Assembly: GCA_017445115.1 (NCBI GenBank)
Contig: JAFSUU010000021.1
Location: 12,304 to 76,303 of the forward strand
Reading direction: 5' to 3'
DNA: 64,000 nt
Origin: Clostridia bacterium
GTDB lineage: Bacteria > Bacillota_A > Clostridia > Oscillospirales > CAG-272
Shown here: one piece after another, positions 53,110 to 61,797 of the stretch
How positions within the stretch are numbered: position 1 is the stretch's first letter
Layout of the letters: each line of letters begins with the position of its first letter
Translations under genes and position numbers: made by a program
Notes under the pieces: model-generated
Database searches by the model: none
What the model saw: the letters and a program-made list of their open reading frames with translations, nothing else
Told to the model about the DNA's origin: nothing

Positions 53110-55206
53110 GTGAAAAGAAAAGAACACGCGGCTCGCTATATCTTTATTGCTGTTCTGATGATCGCGTTCGCGCTCGCCGCGGCGGTGCGTCTTGTAAATA
53201 TTGACGTGACGGGTCAGGGATACACGGAGGATTCCTCCCGCTCGAATTATAAAAAGAGGACGGTCACGGTCCAGGCGCTTCGCGGCGAGATATTTGACCG
53301 CAACGGAAAAGTCCTTGTAAAAAACAAATATTTTTATGACATCTATCTTGACGCGGGAAGTCTTGCAACGAAAAACGCGGAGAGAAACGAAGTCATTCTG
53401 AAAGTGCTTTCGGCGTGTAAGGAGAGCGGGGAGTCGGATTCGTTCACCCTTCCCGATTATCCGTTCCTCGAAATACCGAATCAGTCGGGAACTCTCGTAA
53501 ACTACGAATACAGCGCTTCGTATATGAACACCGTCTACGGCAGGAGACTTGAAAAGCTGCTCCTCAATATAACGGAAGAGGAGGAGCTTCCCGAGGCAGC
53601 GGAGGCGATCAAGCTTCTTAAAGAGAGATACGGGATAGTCGACGGCGACGGAAAAGCGGTCTACTCTAAAGATGATGAAAAAGTGCTCTTCCGCGTGAGG
53701 ATCGATATGGAGGTCAGAAATTTCTCCACCGTCGAACCTTATACTCTGCTCAAAGACGTCGGCATTGAGCTTGTCACAAGACTCGGCGAATATGCGATCC
53801 GCGGCGTCGAAACCATGACTGTCACGGAGAGAGAGTTCGTATATCCCGGATATGCAACTCACATCCTCGGCAGGACCGGCAAGATCCAGGCGGACAAAGC
53901 CGATTATTATAAAGAGCTCGGCTATCCCGGAAACGCGATAGTCGGAACTTCCGGCGCCGAGGAGGCGTTTGAGGAGTATCTTCGCGGGATCGACGGGGAA
54001 AAGACTATAGTCGAGGACGAGTACGGGAACGTTGTGGACGAATACATTTCAAAAGAACCTATTCCCGGATGCAACGTGTATCTGACTATAGACATTGACG
54101 TTCAGATCGCTGCGGAAAATGCGCTCAAAGATAACGTCGACCGCATCGTCGCCTCGGCTCTCGACCGCGACGACGGTAAAACACAGGTGGGCGAGGACGC
54201 CGACGCCGGCGCCATCACGCTTATCAAGGTCAAAACGGGGGAGATAATCGCCTCCGCGTCATATCCGACGTACGACCTATCGACTTTCGACGAAGATTAT
54301 GCATCGCTTCGCGAGGACGAAAGATCTCCGCTCTTTAACAGAGCGCTCGAGGGAACTTACGCCCCCGGCTCGACGTTCAAACCCGGCGTTGCGGCTGCGG
54401 CGCTTCAGGAAGGCGTTATCACGCCGTATACGGAGTATTATTGCGGCGGACAGTATACGAGATTCAAAGAGTCCGGTTTCCATCCCGCCTGCTGGATCTA
54501 CAATATGTACGGCGGAAGTCACGGATCGCTCGCCGTCACCGAGGCGATAAAAGTCTCGTGCAACTGCTTCTTCTATGAGGCGGGTTACAATCTCACGATC
54601 AAGAATATGAACAGGTACTGCAAGAGCTACGGTCTCGGGCAGCCGACCGGTATCGAGCTTCCGGAAAAGACCGGGGTTCTGGCGGGACCGGAATACAGAG
54701 AAGAAAACGGACTTGAACCGTGGACCGACGGTCAGACTATCACCGCCGCCATCGGTCAGTCCGACAACCTTTTCACTCCGCTTCAGATCAGCGTTTACAT
54801 ATCGACGCTCATCAATCACGGAGAGAGATATAAGGCGCACTTTCTCTATCAGGTAAAGTCATTTTACGACGGCGAGATCATCAAAGAGACGGAGCCTGAG
54901 GTCATCGGAAACACCATCCCGCTGTCCGACAGCGTTGTAACTACCGTCCTCGGAGGTATGAGGGAGATGATCGAGAACGGAACGAGCGCCCTCGTCTTTG
55001 CAAACTATCCCATAGCCGTCGGAGGTAAAACCGGTACGGCTCAGGTCAAGAGCACCGAATCGGACAACGCGATCTTCACCGCGTTCGCGCCGTTCAACGA
55101 TCCCGAAGTCGTCGCGACCTGCGTCATCGAACACGGAGCAAACGGAGCAAGCGTAGGCTACGCCGTGAGAGATACGTTTACGGAATATTTCAAATTCGAT
55201 AAATGA
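53110..55206 (+). CDS. mrdA: Penicillin-binding protein 2 (elongation transpeptidase)
   Basis: A 698-residue class B penicillin-binding protein. One N-terminal helix (about 8-28) is followed by a pedestal domain (RGEIFDRNGKVLVKNKYFYD) and the transpeptidase: STFK at 421-424 with the catalytic serine, SCN at 483-485, and KTGTA from 640. It cross-links peptidoglycan with the MreBCD elongasome. No rodA is found next to it. Start is GTG 53110 behind AGAGGAGG. Confidence 0.95.
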   Translation: MKRKEHAARYIFIAVLMIAFALAAAVRLVNIDVTGQGYTEDSSRSNYKKRTVTVQALRGEIFDRNGKVLVKNKYFYDIYLDAGSLATKNAERNEVILKVLSACKESGESDSFTLPDYPFLEIPNQSGTLVNYEYSASYMNTVYGRRLEKLLLNITEEEELPEAAEAIKLLKERYGIVDGDGKAVYSKDDEKVLFRVRIDMEVRNFSTVEPYTLLKDVGIELVTRLGEYAIRGVETMTVTEREFVYPGYATHILGRTGKIQADKADYYKELGYPGNAIVGTSGAEEAFEEYLRGIDGEKTIVEDEYGNVVDEYISKEPIPGCNVYLTIDIDVQIAAENALKDNVDRIVASALDRDDGKTQVGEDADAGAITLIKVKTGEIIASASYPTYDLSTFDEDYASLREDERSPLFNRALEGTYAPGSTFKPGVAAAALQEGVITPYTEYYCGGQYTRFKESGFHPACWIYNMYGGSHGSLAVTEAIKVSCNCFFYEAGYNLTIKNMNRYCKSYGLGQPTGIELPEKTGVLAGPEYREENGLEPWTDGQTITAAIGQSDNLFTPLQISVYISTLINHGERYKAHFLYQVKSFYDGEIIKETEPEVIGNTIPLSDSVVTTVLGGMREMIENGTSALVFANYPIAVGGKTGTAQVKSTESDNAIFTAFAPFNDPEVVATCVIEHGANGASVGYAVRDTFTEYFKFDK

Positions 55207-55210
55207 GCGT

Positions 55211-55900
55211 ATGAAAAAAGAAACGAAAAACAAAGCATTTTCCCGTTCAGAAGAAGAGAGGCTGAAAGCAAAAGGCGCACTTATCGCCGAGCGGATGAAA
55301 GAAGTATATCCCGACTCCGCCTGCGCTCTCGAATATGAGGGCGATCCGTGGCGGCTTCTCGTCATGGCGCGCCTTTCGGCTCAGTGTACCGACGCGAGAG
55401 TGAATATAGTCTGCCGGGAACTGTTTGAAGTTTTTCCGGACTGCGGTGCTATGGCGTCGGGCGAGCTCTTCGAGATCGAGCGGATAGTGAAGCCGTGCGG
55501 ACTTTACCGCGGTAAGGCAAAGAGTATAAAAGAGGCGTCGGAGCTGATAATAAACGAGTACGGCGGAAAAGTTCCGGACACGATGGAAGAGCTTCTGTCA
55601 CTTCCGGGCGTCGGGAGAAAGATCGCGAATCTTATTCTCGGCGACGTTTACGGAAAGGGCGGCATCGTCGCCGACACACACTGTATGAGGATCTGCGGAA
55701 GATTCGGATTTTACGACGAAGACCTTCGCGATCCCGTCAAAACCGAAATGATAATGGATAAATACGTCGAGCGCGCCGAGCAGAGCGCTTTCTGCCACAG
55801 AATAGTGAATTTCGGCAGAGAATACTGCGACGCAAGACGCCCGAAGTGTGATATATGCCCCGTCGCCGATCTTTGCGACGCGGGGAAAAAACAGAACTGA
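55211..55900 (+). CDS. nth: Endonuclease III
   Basis: A 229-residue base-excision glycosylase/AP lyase for oxidised pyrimidines. The helix-hairpin-helix LLSLPGVGRKIANLIL holds the catalytic lysine, and GGIVADTHCMRI the aspartate. The C-terminal iron-sulfur cysteines are C-x6-C-x2-C-x5-C (CDARRPKCDICPVADLC). ATG 55211 lies four bases after the PBP2 stop, so translation is probably coupled. It has a short basic N-terminal extension. Confidence 0.94.
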   Translation: MKKETKNKAFSRSEEERLKAKGALIAERMKEVYPDSACALEYEGDPWRLLVMARLSAQCTDARVNIVCRELFEVFPDCGAMASGELFEIERIVKPCGLYRGKAKSIKEASELIINEYGGKVPDTMEELLSLPGVGRKIANLILGDVYGKGGIVADTHCMRICGRFGFYDEDLRDPVKTEMIMDKYVERAEQSAFCHRIVNFGREYCDARRPKCDICPVADLCDAGKKQN

Positions 55901-55922
55901 TACTATAAGCGAGGCAATACGA

Positions 55923-57098
55923 ATGAGCAAAAAAGAAAAGAATCCGAGACTCGGGAGAGTCGGCGGACAGGCGGTGCTTGAAGGCGTAATGATGAGGAGC
56001 GGCGACGATATTTCGATCGCGGTCAGACGTGAAGACGGCGAGATCGTCTCCAAAAACTCAAAGTTCACGTCGGTCAGAAAGAAGCACAAATTTTTGAATA
56101 TACCGATACTCCGCGGCTGCGTCAACTTTGTTGAGATGATGAAGATGAGCTTTTCCACCATGAAGGACTCGACAAAGCTGCTCGGTCTTACCGAATTTGA
56201 CGAGGAAACGAAATTCGACCGCTGGCTGAAAAGAAAATTCGGCGACAGGATAATGAACGTCATAATGGCGATTGCCACCGTGCTGGGCGTACTGATCGCG
56301 ATAGGGCTCTTTACCGTCCTGCCGATGCTGATAACCACGTGGATCAAAGGACTTGTCGGCGGAGACGAGACGAAGTGGAGCTACAACTTCCTGTTCTCCC
56401 TGATTTCCGGCGTGATAAGGATAATCATTTTCATAGTCTATATGATCCTCGTTTCGCTGATGAAGGATATCAAGCGCACGTTCGAATATCACGGCGCGGA
56501 GCACAAGTCGATCGCCTGCTACGAGTCGGGCATGGAACTGACACCCGCAAACGCGAAAAAATGCACGAGATTCCACCCGAGATGCGGGACCAGCTTCATT
56601 TTCGTTATACTGATCCTCTCGATACTGATCTTCTCGCTCGTTCCGTGGAAGACGGATACGTTCACGGACAAACTCGTTATGCTCCTTCTCAGATTCGCGC
56701 TTCTTCCTGTCGTCACAGGTATCGGATACGAGTTTCTGATGTATGCCGGCAAGCATCCTAACAAGTGTTCGCTCGCGCTTTCGTTCCCCGGTCTTCTTAT
56801 GCAGAGGATCACGACGAAGGAACCGGATGAGGAGCAGCTCGAGGTAGCTATAAAAGCGCTGAAACTTGCAATGCCGGAGGAATTTCCGGAGGAGGCGGCG
56901 CTTGAAGTTGAACGGCTTGCGAAGATAGCCGAAGAGGACGCGAAAAAGAAAGCGGAAACCGAGGCGGAAACGGCATCGGACGGTGAAACGGACGAGGTGA
57001 TCGCGGAAGAGCCCGCGAAGGCGGAGCCTGAAGAAGCGGATAAGACCGAAGAGACTGCCGAAGAAGCCGAAAAGCCTTCGGATACGGACGCGGAATGA
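55923..57098 (+). CDS. DUF1385 (YqhQ-like) membrane protein
   Basis: A 391-residue protein. GGQAVLEGVMMRSGD near the start and EYHGAEHKSIACYESG in the middle are the DUF1385 hallmarks. About four membrane helices lie between residues 100 and 290, including a pair around the HGAEHK loop. The last 70 residues are an E/A/K-rich, very acidic tail. The family is commonly encoded beside prmC and prfA in Firmicutes, as here. Function is not established. ATG 55923 is the first good start; it overlaps prmC by 4 bases. Confidence 0.88.
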   Translation: MSKKEKNPRLGRVGGQAVLEGVMMRSGDDISIAVRREDGEIVSKNSKFTSVRKKHKFLNIPILRGCVNFVEMMKMSFSTMKDSTKLLGLTEFDEETKFDRWLKRKFGDRIMNVIMAIATVLGVLIAIGLFTVLPMLITTWIKGLVGGDETKWSYNFLFSLISGVIRIIIFIVYMILVSLMKDIKRTFEYHGAEHKSIACYESGMELTPANAKKCTRFHPRCGTSFIFVILILSILIFSLVPWKTDTFTDKLVMLLLRFALLPVVTGIGYEFLMYAGKHPNKCSLALSFPGLLMQRITTKEPDEEQLEVAIKALKLAMPEEFPEEAALEVERLAKIAEEDAKKKAETEAETASDGETDEVIAEEPAKAEPEEADKTEETAEEAEKPSDTDAE

Positions 57099-57910
57099 CG
57101 TTTTACGAACTTATCTCCCGCCTCGAAGCGGCGGGAGTGGAGAACGCTTCTTTTGAAGCGGAAATAATTGCCGAAATATTCTGCGGTCTTACGAGGGCAG
57201 AGATCCCGTTTTCGCGGGATAAAGAGCTTTCGGGCGATGGTTTAGCGGATGCTTTAAGACGGCGTGAGTCCGGCGAGCCGCTCCAGTATATCGCCGGCGA
57301 GTGGGAGTTTATGAACGAGGTCTACGAGGTCACTCCCGCGGTGCTGATACCGAGGCAGGACACCGAAACTCTCGTTGAATGGGCGATAAAGAATGCGCCG
57401 CAAGACTCATTGTTTGCCGATCTCGGGACCGGCAGCGGATGTATTGCGATATCTCTTCTCGCCGCAAGGCGGGACCTTCGCGGCGTCGCTCTCGACGTTT
57501 CTGCAGAGGCGCTCGAAGTTGCGAAGAGGAATGCTGAAAAAAACGGAGTTGCGGACCGGATATCGTTTGTCCGCGGAGATATTCTTTCCGAAGAGGGATT
57601 TTCCGGGGAGTACGACCTGATCCTTTCAAACCCGCCGTACGTCAGCGCCGAAGAATACGGAAAACTCGACAGAGAACTTTATTTTGAGCCGAAATGCGCG
57701 CTCACCGACGGCGGCGACGGACTGTCGTTTTACAGAGCGATAGTCGGATCGTTCCCGAAGAATCTCAAGGACGGCGGAGCGTTTGCTTTTGAGATCGGCG
57801 CGTCTCAGGCGAAAGGCGTTTCGTCTGTCGCGGAAGGCGCGGGATTTGATACGGAGATATTGAAAGATCTCGCCGGGCGCGACCGCGCGGCGATTCTGAA
57901 AAAACGGTGA
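57095..57910 (+). CDS. prmC: Peptide chain release factor N5-glutamine methyltransferase
   Basis: A 271-residue SAM-dependent enzyme that methylates the GGQ glutamine of release factors RF1 and RF2. The helical N-terminal domain ends in LQYIAGEWEFM. The methyltransferase domain has FADLGTGSGCIAISL (SAM site) and the catalytic NPPY at 179-182. The ATGA overlap with the DUF1385 gene shows coupling. Release factor genes themselves are not in the window. Confidence 0.95.
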   Translation: MTFYELISRLEAAGVENASFEAEIIAEIFCGLTRAEIPFSRDKELSGDGLADALRRRESGEPLQYIAGEWEFMNEVYEVTPAVLIPRQDTETLVEWAIKNAPQDSLFADLGTGSGCIAISLLAARRDLRGVALDVSAEALEVAKRNAEKNGVADRISFVRGDILSEEGFSGEYDLILSNPPYVSAEEYGKLDRELYFEPKCALTDGGDGLSFYRAIVGSFPKNLKDGGAFAFEIGASQAKGVSSVAEGAGFDTEILKDLAGRDRAAILKKR

Positions 57911-57924
57911 AAGGCGGAGACTTT

Positions 57925-58320
57925 ATGAAGCGTTTTCTCGGCGCTGCGACGGGAATCTGTTCTATCGCGGCTGCGATCGTTATATATATTACCGTGACGA
58001 AGGCGGCGGGCGGTGACGCCGATATTCTGCCTTACGTTCTCTCTTCGGTCCTTGCCGTCTGTCTCTCGGCGTCGCTGCTCTGCCTTTTGTCGGTCACGCG
58101 AAGGGTCGAGAATCTTGAGAGCATTGTGAAAGATCTTGCAGAGTCTCCTTACGGCGAGGAATACGAAGGTGACGGCGGGACGGTCGAACCTGACGAGCCC
58201 CGGATCGTACCGGAGGACAGCGGCGAATATTTCGCTACGGAAGATCCGGATTACAAAGGGACCGATTTCAGTGAAGAATACCCTGTCAGCGCGAATGCGG
58301 ACGACGAGGAAAAGATATAA
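57925..58320 (+). CDS. Small membrane protein, unknown function
   Basis: A 131-residue protein with two membrane helices (about 5-25 and 34-58), a short basic turn (SVTRRVENLESIVKDLAES) that could form a coiled coil, and a very acidic tail (DSGEYFATEDPDYKGTDFSE). No family is recognised. ATG 57925 has AAGGCGGAGA in front; GTG 57907 lies too close to that site. It sits 14 bases after prmC and 21 bases before ddl, so it is in the same transcript. Confidence 0.68.
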   Translation: MKRFLGAATGICSIAAAIVIYITVTKAAGGDADILPYVLSSVLAVCLSASLLCLLSVTRRVENLESIVKDLAESPYGEEYEGDGGTVEPDEPRIVPEDSGEYFATEDPDYKGTDFSEEYPVSANADDEEKI

Positions 58321-58341
58321 AACTACGGAGAAAAGATTTTT

Positions 58342-59409
58342 ATGAAAAAGAAACTTTGCATACTGTTCGGAGGAAGGTCGTCGGAATACGAGGTGTCCCT
58401 CGTTTCGTCGTACGGCGTTCTGACGAACGTTGACCGCTCGGCATACGACGTGATACCGGTCGGTATAACCAAAGCGGGAAAGTGGTTTCTTTACCGCGGA
58501 GAACTTGAGAAGATAAAGAGCGGAGAATGGGTATCGGATGAGAATAATCTGTATGACGTCGCGATCGATCCGACGCCCGGCGCCGCAAATATTATAGTAT
58601 TCGGAAATGACGGCGAAGTATCCGAAAGGATCAAGCCGGACGTCGTATTTCCCGTGCTTCACGGGGCGAACGGCGAGGACGGGACCGTTCAGGGACTTTT
58701 TGAAGTCGCGGGTATACCGTTCGTAGGCCCCGACCATACGTCCGGCGGCGTTTGCATGGACAAGGCGTTCACGAAATGTATCGTCGGCGCGCGCACCAAG
58801 GTGAGACAGGCGAAGGCGGTCATTCTCGAAAAATGCGGAGACAGAATACCGGACGACGCCGCACAACAGGTCGCAAAACTCGGCTATCCCGTTTTCGTAA
58901 AGCCGGCGAGGGCGGGTTCTTCGGTCGGAGTGACGAAGGTAAAGGATGAAAAAGGTCTCGGCGCGGCGCTTGAGGTCGCTTTCCGCGAGGACTCAAAAAT
59001 ACTCGTCGAAGAGGCGATAGCGGGGCGCGAGATCGAGGTCGCCGTAATGGAGACGGAAGGAAAGTGTGTCGCTTCCGTGCCGGGAGAGATAGACCCCGGA
59101 TTTGAATTTTACGACTACGATACGAAATATCAGAACGACACGGCGTCATATTACATACCCGCAAGACTTGACGATGCGGCAGCGAAAGCGATCAGGGACG
59201 CCGCAGTGGAGATCTTCGAATGTCTCGGATGCAGAACGCTCTCCCGCGTCGATTTCTTTGTGAAAGACAACGGAGACATGATATTCAACGAGATAAACAC
59301 GATCCCCGGCTTCACGCCGATAAGTATGTATCCGAAACTGTTTATGCATTCGGGCATGACCTACACGGAGGTCATCTCGGCGCTCGTAGAATCGGCGCTT
59401 AAAAAATAA
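58342..59409 (+). CDS. ddl: D-alanine--D-alanine ligase
   Basis: A 355-residue ATP-grasp ligase making the D-Ala-D-Ala dipeptide of peptidoglycan. FGGRSSEYEVSLVSSYGVL, FPVLHGANGEDGTVQGLFEV, the ATP-binding FVKPARAGSSVGVTKV and the C-terminal FNEINTIPGFTPISMYPKL are intact. The FYDYDTKY segment carries the tyrosine-lysine typical of D-Ala-D-Ala rather than D-lactate ligases, so vancomycin sensitivity is expected from this enzyme; that is inference. ATG 58342. Confidence 0.95.
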   Translation: MKKKLCILFGGRSSEYEVSLVSSYGVLTNVDRSAYDVIPVGITKAGKWFLYRGELEKIKSGEWVSDENNLYDVAIDPTPGAANIIVFGNDGEVSERIKPDVVFPVLHGANGEDGTVQGLFEVAGIPFVGPDHTSGGVCMDKAFTKCIVGARTKVRQAKAVILEKCGDRIPDDAAQQVAKLGYPVFVKPARAGSSVGVTKVKDEKGLGAALEVAFREDSKILVEEAIAGREIEVAVMETEGKCVASVPGEIDPGFEFYDYDTKYQNDTASYYIPARLDDAAAKAIRDAAVEIFECLGCRTLSRVDFFVKDNGDMIFNEINTIPGFTPISMYPKLFMHSGMTYTEVISALVESALKK

Positions 59410-59498
59410 CGTTTCCCGCCCGGACAGCGAATAATACTCCGGCAGGTATGGCAATAATCAATACAGCCGAAAATCAGGAAATGATGCCGGAGGTGAGT

Positions 59499-59768
59499 AT
59501 GGTAAAGGGCTGCCAGAGAAAAACGATCCGCGTTAAAGATACGGAAAGCCGCTTTTATGAGGAGGCGTATTTTGTCCTGCGCCCGGGCGTTGAGATCACG
59601 GGCGTGAACGACTCCGATATAATCGAAGAAGCGATGAAAATAGCAAACGGCACAGACACGATTGCAGATGCGCCGTCCCGGCGCGATGCGGTGACCCGAG
59701 CTCTGTTTTTCGTTGCAGGCGGTGCTTTCGGAGCATCGCTCCTTGCGGCGCTTCTCCTTGTGTTTTGA
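59499..59768 (+). CDS. Small single-span membrane protein
   Basis: An 89-residue protein. The N-terminal 60 residues are soluble and charged (KGCQRKTIRVKDTESRFYEE, YFVLRPGVEITGVNDSDIIE) and the C-terminus is one hydrophobic helix (ALFFVAGGAFGASLLAALLL). ATG 59499 with GGAGG five bases ahead is preferred to ATG 59448. Family not recognised. Its place between ddl and RNase J with the same orientation suggests cotranscription. Confidence 0.68.
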   Translation: MVKGCQRKTIRVKDTESRFYEEAYFVLRPGVEITGVNDSDIIEEAMKIANGTDTIADAPSRRDAVTRALFFVAGGAFGASLLAALLLVF

Positions 59769-59833
59769 GGGGCGCGGTACATAGTTTATCAGGATCGGGA
59801 AACGTATTGATATTTATAGAAACGAGGTACAAA

Positions 59834-61531
59834 ATGGCAAAAGGTGAAAGGGCGGCAAAAGCCGCTCAGAATAAGTCAAAATTAAAAGTCATGCTGCTCG
59901 GCGGGCTTTGTGAGATAGGAAAGAATCTCACGGTCATCGAGTATGAGGATGACATCATTATCATAGACTGCGGGTTGGCGTTCCCGGACGAAGATATGCT
60001 GGGAATAGACCTTGTTATACCCGACATAACTTATCTTGAAAAAAACAAGGAGAAGATACGCGGGATCCTTCTGACTCACGGTCACGAGGACCATATCGGC
60101 GCGATCCCGTACGTTCTCCGCAGTATTGATCCGCCGATCTACGGCACTCCGCTGACGCTCGGGATAGTCGAGAACAAGCTTGAGGAGCACGATCTTCTCT
60201 CAAGCGCGAAGCTCGTCACGGTGACGCCGGGCAGCGTCGTCAAACTCGGCGTTTTCTCGGCGGAGTTCATAAGAGTCAACCACTCGATCCCCGACGCTTG
60301 CTGTATCGCGGTCAAGACGCCGGTCGGCGTTGTTATGCACACGGGCGACTTCAAACTCGACGTCTCGCCGATAGGCGGCGAGATGATGGACGTGACGAGG
60401 ATAGGCGAGTACGGCAGAAAGGGCGTAGTCCTTCTCATGTGCGAGTCAACGAACGTTGAGCGTCCCGGCTTTACGCCGTCGGAGCGGAAGGTCGGCTCGT
60501 CGCTCGATCAGATATTCAGATCGAACGTCGACCGCAGGGTGATCGTTGCGACCTTCTCGTCGAACGTTCACCGCGTTCAGCAGATAATCGACGTCAGCGT
60601 GAAGTACGGCAGAAAAGTCGCGATAACGGGGCGCAGCATGATAAACGTGATCGGCGCCGCCGTAAATCTCGGATATATGAACGTGCCGTCCGACGCGTTG
60701 ATCGACATCTCCGAGATCGGCAGGTATCCGGCAAACCGTCTGACGATTGTCACCACCGGCTCGCAGGGTGAGCCGATGTCGGCGCTCTACCGTATGGCTT
60801 TCGCAGATCACAGCGCGGTCGAGCTCACGTCGAGCGATCTTGTCGTTCTGTCGTCTCACGCGATCCCCGGCAACGAGCTTCTCGTCGGCAGGATCGTGAA
60901 CGAGATGTACAAGCGCGGCGTCAACGTGTATCACGATGAGGCGGAAGTTCACGTCTCCGGGCACGCGTGCCAGGAGGAGCTGAAGCTTATGCACGCGCTC
61001 GTGAAGCCGAAATATTTCGTCCCGATCCACGGCGAATACAGGCATCTCATGCAGCACAAGGAACTCGCGGAGTTTATGGGAACTCCGGCGTCGAACATAT
61101 TTGTTCTTAATATCGGCGAAGTGATCGAGATCGGTCACGACGGTAAGTGCAAGAGAGCGGGCACTGTGCCTGCGGGGCACGTGCTCGTCGACGGTTACGG
61201 GATCGGAGACGTCGGAAACATCGTCCTTCGCGACAGACGTCATCTTTCGCAGGACGGCCTGATAGTTTTAGTTTCGGCGGTCGACGAGAACACCGGAGAG
61301 ATAGTTTCCGGTCCGGACATAATCACACGCGGATTCGTCTACGTAAAAGAGTCCGAGGAACTTCTCGAGGAGGTCAAAAAACTCGCGGAAGAGGTGCTTC
61401 GCGACACCGTCGGTTCTGGATACGTCGAGTGGAACCAGATCAAGGCGAGCGTCAAAGAGGTGCTCACAAAGTATATTTACAGCAAGACCAAGCGCAAGCC
61501 GATGATCCTGCCGGTAATAATGAATGTGTAA
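59834..61531 (+). CDS. rnj: Ribonuclease J
   Basis: A 565-residue metallo-beta-lactamase/beta-CASP nuclease with endo- and 5'-exoribonuclease activity, central to mRNA decay in Firmicutes. The zinc motif HGHEDH is at 82-87, MHTGDFKLD further on, the beta-CASP RVIVATFSSNVHRVQQIIDV and VHVSGHACQEELKLM follow, then a C-terminal domain ending TKRKPMILPVIMNV. ATG 59834 follows ACGAGGT; upstream in-frame ATGs have no site. Last gene before a double terminator. Confidence 0.96.
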   Translation: MAKGERAAKAAQNKSKLKVMLLGGLCEIGKNLTVIEYEDDIIIIDCGLAFPDEDMLGIDLVIPDITYLEKNKEKIRGILLTHGHEDHIGAIPYVLRSIDPPIYGTPLTLGIVENKLEEHDLLSSAKLVTVTPGSVVKLGVFSAEFIRVNHSIPDACCIAVKTPVGVVMHTGDFKLDVSPIGGEMMDVTRIGEYGRKGVVLLMCESTNVERPGFTPSERKVGSSLDQIFRSNVDRRVIVATFSSNVHRVQQIIDVSVKYGRKVAITGRSMINVIGAAVNLGYMNVPSDALIDISEIGRYPANRLTIVTTGSQGEPMSALYRMAFADHSAVELTSSDLVVLSSHAIPGNELLVGRIVNEMYKRGVNVYHDEAEVHVSGHACQEELKLMHALVKPKYFVPIHGEYRHLMQHKELAEFMGTPASNIFVLNIGEVIEIGHDGKCKRAGTVPAGHVLVDGYGIGDVGNIVLRDRRHLSQDGLIVLVSAVDENTGEIVSGPDIITRGFVYVKESEELLEEVKKLAEEVLRDTVGSGYVEWNQIKASVKEVLTKYIYSKTKRKPMILPVIMNV

Positions 61532-61549
61532 AAATGGATTAATTGAATT

Positions 61550-61650
61550 GCGGGGAGGACTTTTTTCAAAAAAGTCCTCCCCGCGCCCCTTTCAAAAAAC
61601 TCCCCGCTCCCTTTTCAAAAACCTTTTTGAAAGGGGCTTTTTCTTTTTTG
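61550..61650 (+). terminator. Tandem double terminator after RNase J (two-hairpin repeat, copy 4)
   Basis: First stem: 17 perfect pairs, GCGGGGAGGACTTTTTT (61550-61566) with 61568-61584. Second stem: GCCCCTTTCAAAAA (61585-61598) with 61624-61637, 14 perfect pairs, followed by a long T-rich tail. The internal CCCTTTTCAAAAA could compete for the second right arm. Related to the repeats at 68, 13639 and 15329. Confidence 0.92.
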
Positions 61651-61711
61651 CTGGAAGAGTAAACGGGTGAGCAAATCGCGAATAAATCGAGCTTCAATTC
61701 GTTTTTATATA

Positions 61712-61750
61712 TTGCTTTTTTTATAAATTACTGGTATCATATATTATAAT
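61712..61750 (+). promoter_or_regulatory. Promoter of the RNA methyltransferase gene
   Basis: TTGCTT (61712-61717), a 17-bp spacer ending TGG and TATCAT (61735-61740). A perfect TATAAT follows at 61745-61750 and could be an alternative -10. Confidence 0.65.
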
Positions 61751-61797
61751 AGGTGTAATATGGACTAATAGTAGTTTCAGAAAGGAGGAGAGGCGCC

